Assembly: GCA_028554795.2 (NCBI GenBank)
Contig: CM068825.1
Location: 156,623,053 to 156,687,052 of the forward strand
Length of the DNA: 64,000 nucleotides
From: Sinohyriopsis cumingii
Taxonomy: Eukaryota > Mollusca > Bivalvia > Unionida > Unionidae
Direction of reading: 5' to 3'
In this document: in pieces, positions 27,955-40,099 of the stretch
Layout: the number at the start of each line of letters is the position of its first letter
How positions within the stretch are numbered: the stretch's first letter is position 1
Position numbers and translations under genes: made by a program
The notes under the pieces: model-generated
Seen by the model: the letters and a program-made list of their open reading frames with translations, nothing else
What the model was told of the DNA's origin: nothing
Database searches by the model: none

Positions 27955-29060
27955 GCCTTGATATCTCTCTTACACACTTGTAATTTGGTGTGTTCAGTGC
28001 GTTTGTTGTTGTTCCAGATCCTTCTGCACAAACTGGGCTCGCTGAAGCCGCCATCAAAATGCGGTGGTTGAAGTCTCTGTCAAGAGTGTGGTTTTAAGTG
28101 ATGGTGTATCCAAGATATGTGAGCTTGATGACAACCTCAAGTTCTTAGCTGTTGATGGTGATGGAGGGTGGCTATTTAGAAGCTTGATTCATGTCTATTG
28201 TCTTTTTCCGCTGAAGTTTTGGAGAGGAGCCTCTGTGCTATGTGTGGCTTGTCACTGCCGCATCATGTTCAAAGAGTAGGATACAGATGAGAACTTCACG
28301 GATCATGGTTTTAAGACGTAAAAGGTTTTAAAGTATAAGGTCTAACATTGTGTGAAGGCCAAAAGCGTGTTTCAGCTTGATTTGGAAGAATATCTCGAAC
28401 AGGGTAAGTGCACGAACACATATCTTTTTGACGTTACTACATATCGCAAATGCCTCTGAGACGGAGTCATCAAATTGAAATATATCAAGTACGTTTTAAT
28501 GGAACAATTGGTTCATGCTGAGGAGCTTTGTGAGAAATCTAACATTTTCCAGAGCTTGAACAAACCTCGTCTGTAGGCGGATTACCATGAGTGTCTCTGA
28601 ACAGCCTTTGAGATGAATGCCAGAAGCGTGTTTTTCTTTTACTGTGATGCTTCTTTATGTAAAGACTACAGTTGCCAGAATACGGTGTAATTTTTCTCTC
28701 TAAGAGACCCATTCCATGCAAGGCGTGTTTCTTGGATATATGCTAAGTAAACGTTTAATATTTTCAGCACGACTTTGATCACATAAATTTTACCTGTATC
28801 GTTGAGGTGTTTGGAAAGCCTATTTGGCATAGTTCTGATATTCCAGCAGCCTATTCTTTGGGTTGGTTGTTTCTTTCGCCTCCCTATTAAAGCATGCAGT
28901 ACACGGTGGGTATGTACCTTGTTGTGTAGAAACTCCTCAATTTGATGCCGCACGGTAGATGTCCATCGAGATTAGAGGAACTTTCCAATCTAAGACTCTG
29001 ACACACATTCTCCACGTCAAATCATGATAGGGCTTACAAACAGTAAATGCTGACTGCCGT
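27955..29060 (-). repeat. LINE remnant, copy 1 (endonuclease and partial RT)
   Basis: On the minus strand, RIGCWNIRTMPNRLSKH and YIQETRLAW (28666-28953) are the start of an APE-type endonuclease, as in RTE/Jockey-type elements. Downstream, short fragments correspond to the reverse-transcriptase end seen better in copy 2 (40100-41560). Many stops and deletions are present; one deletion relative to copy 2 removes about 200 bp between short TACAC repeats. Confidence 0.65.
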
Positions 29061-29926
29061 GTTGATTTGAGGATGAAGTGACCTTTACAGCACGGAGACC
29101 TAAGTAGATTAATATGCAGACCCTAATATACCCAAGGCTCAAAGCCTCCCTACTCCGCGTTGGGTGTTAACGAAAGGAGTAACCAGTGCAGTTTGGAACC
29201 ATTTCAGGAGTTGTCGGCGAGATGTATAAATTGACACGAGAAGCCTTGCGGGCTGCTCTTAGTATAATCTTGACAGGGTTTACATTCCTAGTCTTCCTCT
29301 CCTGCGGTAAGCCACAATACAGAGGGACGGTTGGCCCATATATGGGTGGGGAATACGAATGTTTAGTTCACCTGCTGATAGGGTTTGCTAGAATGTAGCC
29401 GCCATGATCAAGCAGCTAGGGTTAGAGCAGTAAGTTGAGTGTGGGTGATGAACAGTGATTCCTACTACCCAGAGGTACAGCTGCAAGAATACCAAAGTTA
29501 CTACCTTTATCCAACAATCCATAGGTACAGTTCTAAGAATGCCACAGTTACTATCTCTCTCTAACAACCTATACACCCCTTCCTCATACTGAAAGCAATA
29601 CACATCATTCTAATGGAATATAGCCAAAACAAACTTAAATACACAATTGTTGATTTAATTGGAAAGAGGAGACATACATTCCGATAAATGGAATAAAACC
29701 TAATAGTAAACTCCTTACTTTTAAATGATGAAACTATGGGGCTTTTCTCTTCCTAAATTATAAGAAAAAAGATATTTATATAAAAAAAACATGCTATGGA
29801 ATGACCAACATTTTGAGAAAATAGTATTAATCATTTAAAGAGTTTTCTCACAAGGCCAAATTTCTCATAACTAGAGTATTTAAATTGTGATGCATTCGAT
29901 CACATATATAAATGATTTTTTTGTAG

Positions 29927-30214
29927 TTGGTTTGTTTGTTCTCTAAAACAGTTACGTTCAATGAGATGATGAAATTCGTTAAACATGCATTTTTTCATGC
30001 AAAGTTTTGTACAATCTTTTATGCCTGGGTACATCTTCACATCTTCCATTCTTTTTCGGTAAACAATGATTACATTGCAAATAAAGTTAAAAAGGATCTT
30101 AGATTATCATCAGCTCTGTCAATCTTTATGACCTTATCTATTATTGAAACAGCTCTTCAAATATTAATTGTTTGTGAATTTTTAGCAGTACTCAGAGTCG
30201 TACTAATAAAATAA
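29927..30214 (+). CDS. Short ORF conserved between duplication copies, unknown
   Basis: Up to 95 codons, with a paralogue at 42365-42628. The shared core includes FCTIFYAW, HLHIFHSFSVNN, YIANKVKKDLRLSSAL and IIETALQILIVCE. Both are open despite surrounding divergence and indels. A hydrophobic helix lies near the C-terminus. It could be an exon or an old repeat; no family is recognised. Confidence 0.25.
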   Translation: MVCLFSKTVTFNEMMKFVKHAFFHAKFCTIFYAWVHLHIFHSFSVNNDYIANKVKKDLRLSSALSIFMTLSIIETALQILIVCEFLAVLRVVLIK

Positions 30215-30664
30215 GGATCGCACTTAAGCAAATTGTTAGTACCCCTAGAGGCACGACAAATCTGACCCAGGTCAACTCCTCGGTTAATGTAGGCACGATC
30301 TAATAAATTGTTGTTCAAAGGGCTTGTGGTTTATTTGTATGTGTTCCAAGAAAACAACCATAAACTAATTTAGTCATACTCGCTTGTCGGATACCTTCAT
30401 ATCACAGATGGCTTGCCCATAAGGGACAGATAAAAAAATAGTTATTTCATTAAAATCTGCACACCTCTTTGTGGCGGATATTGGTCGTCAAGGAAAAAAA
30501 GCTAGATGATTCATTAACTGCCCTTTAGCAAGATATTTCATTGCAATCGAACACACTGTCTTATTAAACTGACTTCACTGTAATGGAAGATACCGTTCAT
30601 TGTCTATAACATTTATTATTTTGTAACAAAGACTGTCTTCATTGTGGCTCATGAACCTCTCCCT

Positions 30665-30868
<204 letters not shown>

Positions 30869-31803
30869 TGTGTGTGCGAAAGCTTAAAGTATTTTTACGT
30901 GGGCCCGTGGTTCTTAAATATATTTTAATGTATCATGTGTAAATTAGTAAGGTAGGTGCCATCATCTTTTGAACTGATCAAAGATCATAATATCTCGATC
31001 AGTTTCGGTTTTTTAAACTGTGTTCCAAGCCATTAATTTTAGGCTATTGGAATTCACTCGGAACATTATGTATTTTTGGAATTGTGGAAAGACCTTTAGA
31101 ATTATTTGGCATTTGATCCACATACAAGATGGCCACTATCGCTTAACTGGCTTGTGGCAACTGTTCTGGATTTTTGTACCGTTTTTCATGACATATGTGC
31201 TTGTTGTCTGTCTACGTTATTGTGTTCATCATACATGGGCTGTTCTGTTATAATGTATTTCTTCGTCTTTTTGTTTTGAAAACGAGAACAATGAGACTTT
31301 TTCACAGCTATCGTGCTCCACTGCTACAACATTCGTTTTTGTGCAACAAAGCGCCATCACTTTATACTTTCCAGTCCACCCGTTTATGCTTTGATGGACC
31401 CACATTAACTGCTTTAAATGACCACTCCTTGCCTTTCGCTGCAGACATTGTAGCGATATGACTTAGAAATTGTTAAAGCCACGTTAACAACACCAAATGA
31501 CACAAACACACTAAACAAGTCAAACATGAACAAGGGACTGAGATTAACATTGCCATTCTTAGAATATCTCTGTACCATAATTTCGATGGCAAACATTTGA
31601 TTCAAGACGTAATTGACTGTGAGGTCTTAGTTAATCAGGATACATGTTTGGGGACAAATCATCACGTATTTTAAAGCAACATCTCTTTTTCAGTCCAAGG
31701 AATAGCAAATATATATTCGTATGGTACTCAGCTCTAATATTTATACACACAACTTTGATAATTCTATTTTATACCACATATATTTAGTTGTGTTAGAGAA
31801 TAT

Positions 31804-31970
31804 CCCTTTATGCCCTTTCCGCCACGCCAATTTAAAAACTCGGTCGTTAATTAAGATAACCAAATTAAAATCCCATTTCAATCTTTAACCTTTGTGTCAA
31901 CTATCCACGACATAAAACTGCGTATTGCATAATTCAATGCCCAATCAGTAGGACGACTGGAAAAGCGCAC
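31804..31970. mobile_element. 167-bp short interspersed unit with 9-bp duplication
   Basis: Flanked by direct repeats AGAGAATAT (31795-31803 and 31971-31979); copy 1 has a single AGAGAATAT (3832-3840) with nothing inserted. A second copy with the same limits, starting CCCTT.ATGC and ending AAAGCGCAC, lies at 44129-44294. No terminal inverted repeat and no poly(A) are seen. It could be a small non-autonomous element of unknown class; precise loss from copy 1 is the alternative. Confidence 0.55.
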
Positions 31971-31990
31971 AGAGAATATGCAAATGACCC

Positions 31991-32130
31991 GTTTATCAGT
32001 TGTTGATGTTGTTGTAGGGTTTAACGCCATATTTCAGCACAATATAGGCTATACATATCGGCCAGTATAACTGGTGGAGGGAAAACCCGAGAAGAGCTAC
32101 AGACCAACGAGAAGCCGTTTATCTGTAGAA
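31991..32130 (-). repeat. tRNA-derived SINE fragment (copy 2)
   Basis: The paralogous counterpart of 3846-4005, with a shorter GTT tail and the GGCTATACATATCGGCCAG body segment. Confidence 0.6.
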
Positions 32131-32766
32131 AACGTCTTTAATATTTTCTATATATAATGAATTCCTAAATGTATTTGTAATTTATATATGTACGTCATGT
32201 CCTTTTCCATTCTAGTATATGTGCCACTTATGTGTCTTGTTATTAATCTCATGAAGGAGGACATAAAGATAAGATAAAGGTAAAGAAAGCAAATTGACCT
32301 TTTTGTCCTTTCAAGCAATAAGTACCAGTACAAATATTGAGAACCTGTAATAAAGTTTCATAACAGCTATCCTATGTCATTTTCAAGTAAATTTTGATCT
32401 TTAAGATGAGAGATAGAACAAATAAAGTCTTAGCAGTTATAGTGCAAATAGTTCTCAACAAATATTTATTTTCCTACATTGTACAACAGGCTTTGTTCTA
32501 ATTAAAGTACTATCGATGGTTAAATGGCGATGATTGACGATCATGAAAATGGTAGAAACCAGAAACCTGGGAAATTCCACAAGTATTTTGCTTTAAATTG
32601 CTTGCGACCTGTTTTTTTATAGATATTAATTGATAAATTCCTCATTGCAGAAGTCAAATATTGAGATTGAGAAAATTGAATGCTTTTCTATCTATACCTT
32701 AATAATTTCTATTAATAATTGAGAATTAAAATTTAGTTTATTTTTATTATTGGTGCACAATAGTCT

Positions 32767-32870
<104 letters not shown>

Positions 32871-32969
32871 TAATCATTTTTGCTGTTCTTGTATAAAACC
32901 TGAAGGATATTTTTTCACATTCGCAACGTTACCTGTCTTGGTCTTCATCATCGACGAGTCCATGAAGAA

Positions 32970-33510
32970 ACAATGAGTACGCCAGTCATTATACGTAAAT
33001 TAAGTGAGACCATGGGCTTGATCAACAAACAAAATGAAGTACGTCCTGGGGCGAATTGAATAACTCGAAGTATGCATTACTCGTTTAGCTTAAGAGTGAG
33101 AGGGCTGTTTTTGAACGGATACAGAATACCTGGAAGTAGGAGAATAGGTAACGGGAACGTAACATTCTGGTCAAGGTTGATCCGCAGTGAGGTTTCACCT
33201 GATTCTCATGCAGACAGAGAAACGAAAAGAGTAAAATGTGGTACTGGAACTGGAACTGTAGCAACAGCCAAAGCTGCAAGAACAGACCATGGTCACACAA
33301 ATTGAGAACTTAGAGATGAAAGAAGATGAAACTACTTTTAGACTCTTTGTTATCGTCGACTGAGGGACTATCTATAATCAGATGTGTCCATGCTGTCAAG
33401 ACCCACCATATAGGTGCAGTTGTCCTAGATATCGATAACATGAATTATCCAGAAAAATTACCAACACTCTTTCATTTCTACCACGGTCTCTCTCTGAAAC
33501 AGAGATAATG
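32970..33510 (+). pseudogene. Decayed coding block with coiled-coil character (copy 2)
   Basis: Counterpart of 5871-6420, with the same ATG context (AAACAATGAGTACGCCAG) and its own set of breaks. Unknown family; treated as a fossil. Confidence 0.4.
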
Positions 33511-34199
33511 ATTAAGAATTGCCTACAAACTATCTTTTTAATGTCTTAGCTATTCACAACTGAACGTTTGAGCCTCCTCTCAACTTTTCTATCTCGTGTG
33601 TTGTGTAAACACACCAACTCTCTTGTTTGCGATAAAATGATAGTAAGTTTGTAAGAACTCTGTGAGAGTAGTTCTTTCATGCCTTGCTAGGTATTTTAGA
33701 ACAGATTTTCGGGTTCCAACTGCGGTTTTCAGTATATTTTACACGCGCACTCCTCGGTCTCCCGCGGAAAAAGAACCCAACATGCACAATTAATAAATTA
33801 TTCATTGAAAAGATACTGTTATTAGTGAAGCACACTTTGTTAGAATCGTCGATCGACTGGTGAGGATTATTCATATAGACTGCCAAAGAGGGTCAACGAG
33901 GTACTAAGCGACATTATCAAGTTGAACCTATTATTGAAGCGCGTTTGATCTTGACTGGTCAGTTCCTAACGCTCTGTAACTTCTATGAAAATGATATGCT
34001 GCTGGATTAACTTCGAGATGCCAAATAAATTTGTTTTCTATATTTTTACAACGTGGCAGGTCGAGCATCGAGTTATACAAACATGATCCCACCAATATAT
34101 TACGCCATATCTTAGAATCCGGCGACATATAGTCTATGACCTAGACATTTACGACACATGTGCTCGTTGAACTATTAATCTCTTGTCTGACTAAAATCA

Positions 34200-35250
34200 T
34201 CTTCAGGTTATCAAATGTATCACACGCGACAAGTGGGTGATTCGGAGAAAAATGGAACATGCCCTGAATGGGCGACCATGCAGACTGATCGTCGTTGTAT
34301 TATCAAGGACATCACCATCGAACCTATCGATTCATATCGTTTAGCATAGATGAGCCTTTCTATGAAAAAGTATATCCGGTCACCGAAATTGTATATGGCA
34401 TTTCTGTGATGAGTGTGCCAGATCATCATGCGTTATTACCAATGCGGAACGGCGTGATGAACTGTGTAGATCAACGTTTTATTGCGCATTTTACTAATGC
34501 GTGACGTGAGCATCGATTGGCTGAACAATGACTTGAAAATATTTTTGCGTGGGAATAGCTGGTTGGTTTATGCAGAGCTTAACTAACAGACGTTGTCACG
34601 TTGCAAAGTTCAATGAAACGTTGTTTAGTTACCAATATGAAAACGGGAAATACTCTGTACAATTCTATTAAATATCGAAATTAAATGCGAACGTATCATT
34701 GAACATATTGATTACAACACACATTGGTGGACTCCCAACTTGAAGTTTTCTGTTAAACGCACAGTCAGATTATATGTCGGTGATACCTACCGCGCGATAG
34801 CAGATGTCAAAAATAATAATCCAGTGTTGATTTGGCTTTAGGTCACGATTCTCTTTCGGACTGCTATCAAATGTACAACGACACAAGCAAGTGTGTACCG
34901 ATGCACTCAAATTCTGATTTGACATCGTTTACATCGTCGAAAAGTCATTCACGTTCACGTCCTTGGCTGACAATTGTACACAACACAAAGCAATTAGAGA
35001 CAAACTACAAACAACTTTCCTGTGTCAAGGATGGGAACGGTGGTTTCTAGAAAACTCAGTAGAACCTCTAAGATGTTGTCAGCGTCCATACGGTCGTGTG
35101 CTACCGCGCGAATTTGTTTCGGACGCGGTGAATGACAATCTCATTTTAAACGATTCGGACATCCAGTGCGTGAACCCATGCGCGTGGCCATTAATGAACC
35201 TTGAACTGATATTGTCTTGACTGGATTTGCCGAGATAAACAGTTGAGTTC
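34200..35250 (+). pseudogene. Decayed coding block, unknown family (copy 2)
   Basis: Counterpart of 7670-8700. Open stretches 34295-34504 and 34963-35220 keep amino-acid similarity to copy 1; the second includes QRPYGRVLPREFVSDAVND and AWPLMN. Many breaks. No family is recognised. Confidence 0.4.
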
Positions 35251-36211
35251 CATCCAGATGTTTATTTGGTTGTCCACGTGAAAGTGTCACGTCCCGATGA
35301 AGTATCAATAAAACGCTTGGATCTGTCCCAACTGGTTTACTTCGCATCAAGTTTGAAAAAAAAACATACTAACAGGTCTTACTTGTCAAAGAAATCATCA
35401 CATATAAGTAACAAAACTTGTTTGGCATTCTGAGCTTTCTACGCACGCCGCCAAAGATATCGGACGAAAGCTTATTAGCAGATTTACCACAAGTGCTTCT
35501 TGCATTTGTTGGCGTCTTTGTCATAGGCGTGCATTTGATCAGGCATAATAAGAGTTTCTGGTTCAGGATTCCGTACGCAGCGATGTTTCCTTTCAAAGCA
35601 AACCGATAACATGTCATGGGCCAATAATTTCAATTGTTATGAATGGACCGAAGTTTCTGCAATCTAACTGGATGCAAAGGTAACGTGACACTGATGTATC
35701 TGTAAACACGCATTTAGCGATAGATTGATATCAGCAGATACTACATCATACAGTCAATGAAGACTCAAAGAAGATTATTTGTACTCCCACCAAGAATTCT
35801 CAGATTACGTGGATGTGGAAGAATGACGTCATATCAAGAATCTCGGGGCAATATAAATAGCACCATTGTTAAAAAATGTACATTTCGCATCATAAATTTG
35901 TTTATCTGAATAGGTGTGAAGACTCTGGCAAACACCACTCGCGCAAATAACTTATTCCCCGAGTACAAAACTTCGCACGAGCCAATATATAGGGCTGTTT
36001 ATGGCAATATCATAGGTTGTTAAAGATAAGGCACTTGCAGTTGAGAACCTGACAGACACAGCATTTTCAGCAATACCAGAACGGTTGCGGTCACTTGTGC
36101 GTGGACTAATGAGACCACTAATTGCCAGTAGTGAACCCTTCCCGCACCTGCGTCAACAAGGTTAGTCGTCAAGTTGAATTAACGCGTACCTCTGACATAC
36201 TTTATGCAATA

Positions 36212-37449
36212 AGCGAGTTCACGGAAGGTTACTTCGCATGTGCAGGGATTTCACAGCTGTTTCCGGGTTAAAGGTCAAAAGGACTCATATCACATACAGA
36301 GATTAGCATTGTCTCACATCAGTAGCTAACAAGTATATTATTCCATGTAACAGGCTATGTGTTTTTACATACTGGTAGGTAGACATGAACCAGTAATTGC
36401 ATGTAAACTATCTTTAAGAATATACATTTGCATGGTTGTTAATTTATATACTGAAATAAACTGTGTAACATAATGCATTCTTTGTTTTATGTTGAATCTA
36501 TCATGATTAAATAATTATAAAACAAGGATTTCACAAGCCAAAATTCATAGTAATTGCTTTCAGTAATGAGAAAATCAGACTGTAACAAACAATTTGCATA
36601 AACACTTTACATTATACACATGTTCAAAGGAATTCATATGCAACATAAATTTATGTCTTGGCTAAGCATCTTTCACAATACCATTTGTCATGTTCAACTT
36701 CTTTGCTTTTGTGGGTGATATGCAGGCACTTCCAATGGAACCATGTTTTACAATAATCACAACAAATACTGTTGTCATCATCATTCACGATATCCTCAGG
36801 TTCCTTGCTAACTGAATCACACAGCCTGCATATTACATTATTATGCACTGTTTTATTGCATTTCTCTCCTTTTCTCATTGTTCGCGAGACTCCAGTTGCC
36901 TTTTCATTAAGGTTGTGGACCATGGGTTTTTTGGATACGTCATTTTTGCTTGGTAAACATGATGGTGTCTTTTTCTCAATGCATACAGCTGCATTACACA
37001 GCAGTCTGGGTACCACATGTTTTGTGAAGAAATGCGCAAACTTCGGCTGCACACCTTCCCAAAACTCTGAATGGCACTCTTTCCTGGTAGTGACTTTTTG
37101 TGGTGTACACATAAAAATCACACCATTTTCGACCACTTTCGTTTTTCTGTCAACTTCTTCCTGAGCTGGTACTAAGGGTAGCTTCTGTTCATTCGCTACA
37201 GATACTCGAGCAACTAATTCCTTTTTTGTCCCCACTGTCGATAGCCCTCTTTTCTTCAAAAACACCTTCAAGCTATCGACTTTCCATGTTTCTATAGCGT
37301 CAAGAGACAAATTCTCCACGCCAAAAGACATCGTTCACTCGTGTTAAATGGCGTGATGAAGGAGGGTGTACTGCTTAGGTCCCTTTGACCTTTGACTCTT
37401 GACGTCACAACAAATATGGCGGCACGCTGTATATTATCGTGAACTCGCT
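36212..37449 (-). mobile_element. 1,238-bp TIR element with TA target duplication
   Basis: Ends read AGCGAGTTCACG... and its inverse. A second TIR patch, AAAGGTCAAA(A/G)GGAC, lies at nearly equal distance from each end (46 against 44 bp), so the TIR is about 75-80 bp with a diverged middle. TA flanks both ends (36210-36211 and 37450-37451). The paralogous site in copy 1 (about 9665-9690) is unoccupied, with a single TA in an A/T-rich run. It carries one intact minus-strand gene. TA duplication suits Tc1/mariner-like or related superfamilies, but the encoded protein is not a transposase, so it may be non-autonomous with a captured gene. Confidence 0.75.
36651..37331 (-). CDS. SAP domain and PHD finger protein carried by TIR element
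   Basis: This encodes 226 residues and is uninterrupted. A SAP-like DNA-binding motif lies at about residues 12-45 (WKVDSLKVFLKKRGL, then GTKKELVARV). A PHD finger sits at the C-terminus with a full C4HC3 set: C168, C171, C191, C194, H199, C202, C219, C222. SAP motifs bind AT-rich scaffold DNA, and PHD fingers read histone tails, mostly methylated H3K4. From memory, similar SAP N-termini recur in multicopy mollusc and cnidarian mobile-element proteins. The gene fills most of a 1.24 kb TIR element, with its ATG 118 bp from the right end. The domains suggest a chromatin-targeting factor. No DDE motif is present. Confidence 0.75.
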   Translation of the reverse strand: MSFGVENLSLDAIETWKVDSLKVFLKKRGLSTVGTKKELVARVSVANEQKLPLVPAQEEVDRKTKVVENGVIFMCTPQKVTTRKECHSEFWEGVQPKFAHFFTKHVVPRLLCNAAVCIEKKTPSCLPSKNDVSKKPMVHNLNEKATGVSRTMRKGEKCNKTVHNNVICRLCDSVSKEPEDIVNDDDNSICCDYCKTWFHWKCLHITHKSKEVEHDKWYCERCLAKT

Positions 37450-38998
37450 TATAAAAGAAATTTTAAAAAATGCTGCACAGCTACTAAATCAGGAGCTAGG
37501 TCCTGCACATGCGACCACACATGTGTCCAGCTACATTACCGGAACGTGGAACAACATGAAGTACACAAACCTATATTTCGTCCTCATCCTTAGAAACATA
37601 TGCAACGTGATGGTTCAGCTTACTCAAACGTATAATCCCTGATTTAATTTATTGTGTGGTCGGACAACGTACCATCGAATTACTTCACAAATTTCGGGAT
37701 CAGATTTTTTGGGTTGGCGTTTTAAAGATGTAATTGATATACGTTACTGTTTTATTTTTTAGTCTTGACCTCTATTTACGAAAAACTATTGCACATGGCT
37801 TCGTATTATTTCATGTCAATGCTGATTTCGAACGCATCTCACTCCATTGCACCAATATTAGGGCACTTTATTTGACTGAAAATCATTCACAACTTGCAAT
37901 AAACGTGGAAGCTGTTGAAAGTGTTGCGCCAACACAGGTAGTCCTCCCGTCTCACTTGTTGTCGTCTTTAATGCTAATCGCAAACGCTACCTCTGCAACT
38001 GGTGGTCCCGCACAATACAACAAAGTTTACTTGATTTGGCCAAAACCTCATTTTAAAGTCGGCATTTTCTGATTTCCATGGTTATAGACCTCTTTCGTCT
38101 CGTTGTGGGGCAAGGTGTAATTTTCATCATGTCGAAAATTTGGTAGTCTTTAAATGAGGCATATCTCTCATGTATACGTCGAGGATTAGTAATAGCTTGT
38201 GAATATTTACCATTTCCGTGTTACTCTAGTTAAATACGCCAACGACGCTATATTTAGAGTCGCTATGAAAGTTTAGCGCTTGTGGGAAAACCATCTCCTC
38301 GCACTAGCGTTTGCGCGAATGTTAACAAAGTATATTATATTGACCAATGCTCTGACTGGGTCTGTGGTATTTGAACAGGTGATATGCCCGGATTCAATTT
38401 CGCTCGTGGCGTTTAATGAGATTTTGTGCAAGGATAGTTTAACATTTTGGTTGATCTGACGAACATACATGCTTTAAGTGAAAAGTTCTATAGAAAGTAT
38501 CACAATTCCAGGTGGGTAACAGAACATAAACAATATAAAATCGGTACTGCAGACCGCAGTTTCTGAAATAACCTTCGATCACAACAAGGCGATTGGGCGT
38601 GTCTGCTTCACGCTTCTATACTATCATTAAATGTTATATTGATTCATATAGCGTTAGCTCGCATCTATTGGTACGAGACATTGACGCATTTCGTCAACAG
38701 GGCAGATCGAATAAAGTTTCTTCCCCAACATTCATCAACATCTCGCGGCTCTGTGCCAACATCGATAAGTTCAACACACCCAATAATATTCTGTATAGGA
38801 AAAACAGTAATATGCCACAAGTTTATTTTAAGCTAGTTTAACGTTGCGTAGTGTATATTTGGCTTTGATTGGTTATTTCACAAAATGCTGCTCAAAAAGC
38901 TAGGTAAAGAAATGAAAATGCTACTATCACTTTTCTATTCTAATTTTGGAAAGAAGGTATTCTGAATCAAATGTTAGGTTATTCATTTCAGTTCTAAC

Positions 38999-39253
38999 GG
39001 GGGCCACGGATGGCCGAGTGGTCTAGAGCACACACCTTTACCGATCACTGCCATCCACCCTCATACCCTTCTGATGTCTCACCCTTGGCCAATGTGGGTA
39101 TGTGAAAACTCTTGTCAGTAGCTTCCCTTGGGTCAGTAGTTTGTAGTAGCGATTTCCTGGGTTATTTCTCCACCAGTTACTTAAACCGCCATGTATAGCC
39201 AGCCAATCGTGTGCTTAACAATGGTGTTACGCCCACAACTACAACAACAACAT
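38999..39253 (+). repeat. Full-length tRNA-derived SINE with (AAC)n tail
   Basis: The head GGCCACGGATGGCCGAGTGG carries a pol III A box (TGGCCGAGTGG, 39011-39021) as in Ser/Leu-type tRNAs. The body contains a conserved region (GCCATGTATAGCCAGCCAAT), and the tail is ACAACTACAACAACAACA. It lies inside the ~1.2 kb segment that copy 1 lacks. Related fragments are at 3846, 31991 and 59240. Confidence 0.75.
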
Positions 39254-40099
39254 AATCAAACTCTTATTATTGGGCGTGGTTAATCTAGTTGAATTTGGCA
39301 ATCACTGATCGCAAATTGTGGTGTAGGTGTGAGCAGTCTTTTATAATCAGAGAATTATCGGAATTTAATAACCTTTAAGAGTGAACATATGAATAATTCA
39401 AACATGGTAATATAACTTTTGTTTGGTCTCCATTTTGTAATCACGATATAATAAAGCAAATCGTAGCATTCCAGGAAGCACACCTCCATTGTATCTAATA
39501 ATTTGATACACGTTAAGCCTTTGGATTCGCTTTTTGCCACTAATAGTCTATTATTAGCTATAATAATATCAATATATTGCATGTTAAATATTCGAGAAAG
39601 ATAATGCTTTAAATTATATTAACATTCTGTATAATATCTTCATGATAACGAAGATAAAGTCCCAACTTGTTTGACAGCTGTACCCTGAGACTATCTCTGT
39701 ATCAAGCGATAAGTAACTGAGGTCAGTAATATCGATTACAACATAGTGGTGTACTCTGCCCAATTTTTATAAGCTTTATTACTTCTAAATAATGCCAGCA
39801 ATAAATTCAAAAAACGGACTTGAAAAGCACAATTATTATGTCCTCCAGTGATTGAAATGTACTACGGAAATTTTGTATCCTGAATCAGCTTTTTCGTCTG
39901 AAAATTTGCCTCTCCCAGTCAACCTTATTAGGAGTTATAACATCAGAGTAAACTTCCGGATTCCAATGAAGATCAGCGACTCTCTGACATCTAAATGCAA
40001 TCTTGATCCCATTTTCTCCTTCCAATGATGCTGATTTAAACATAGTATGGCATCAGACACGCAAGATCAACTTAAATACGTCACGCTGGTAATTTAAGA

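Noticed and set aside
36212-37449. TTAA-type (piggyBac) or Helitron assignment
   Set aside because: Flanks show TA only, TIRs are present, and there is no CTRR hairpin end.
39001-39073. Candidate tRNA gene with a clear A box
   Set aside because: No matching B box and no cloverleaf; the (AAC)n tail and related fragments elsewhere show a SINE.
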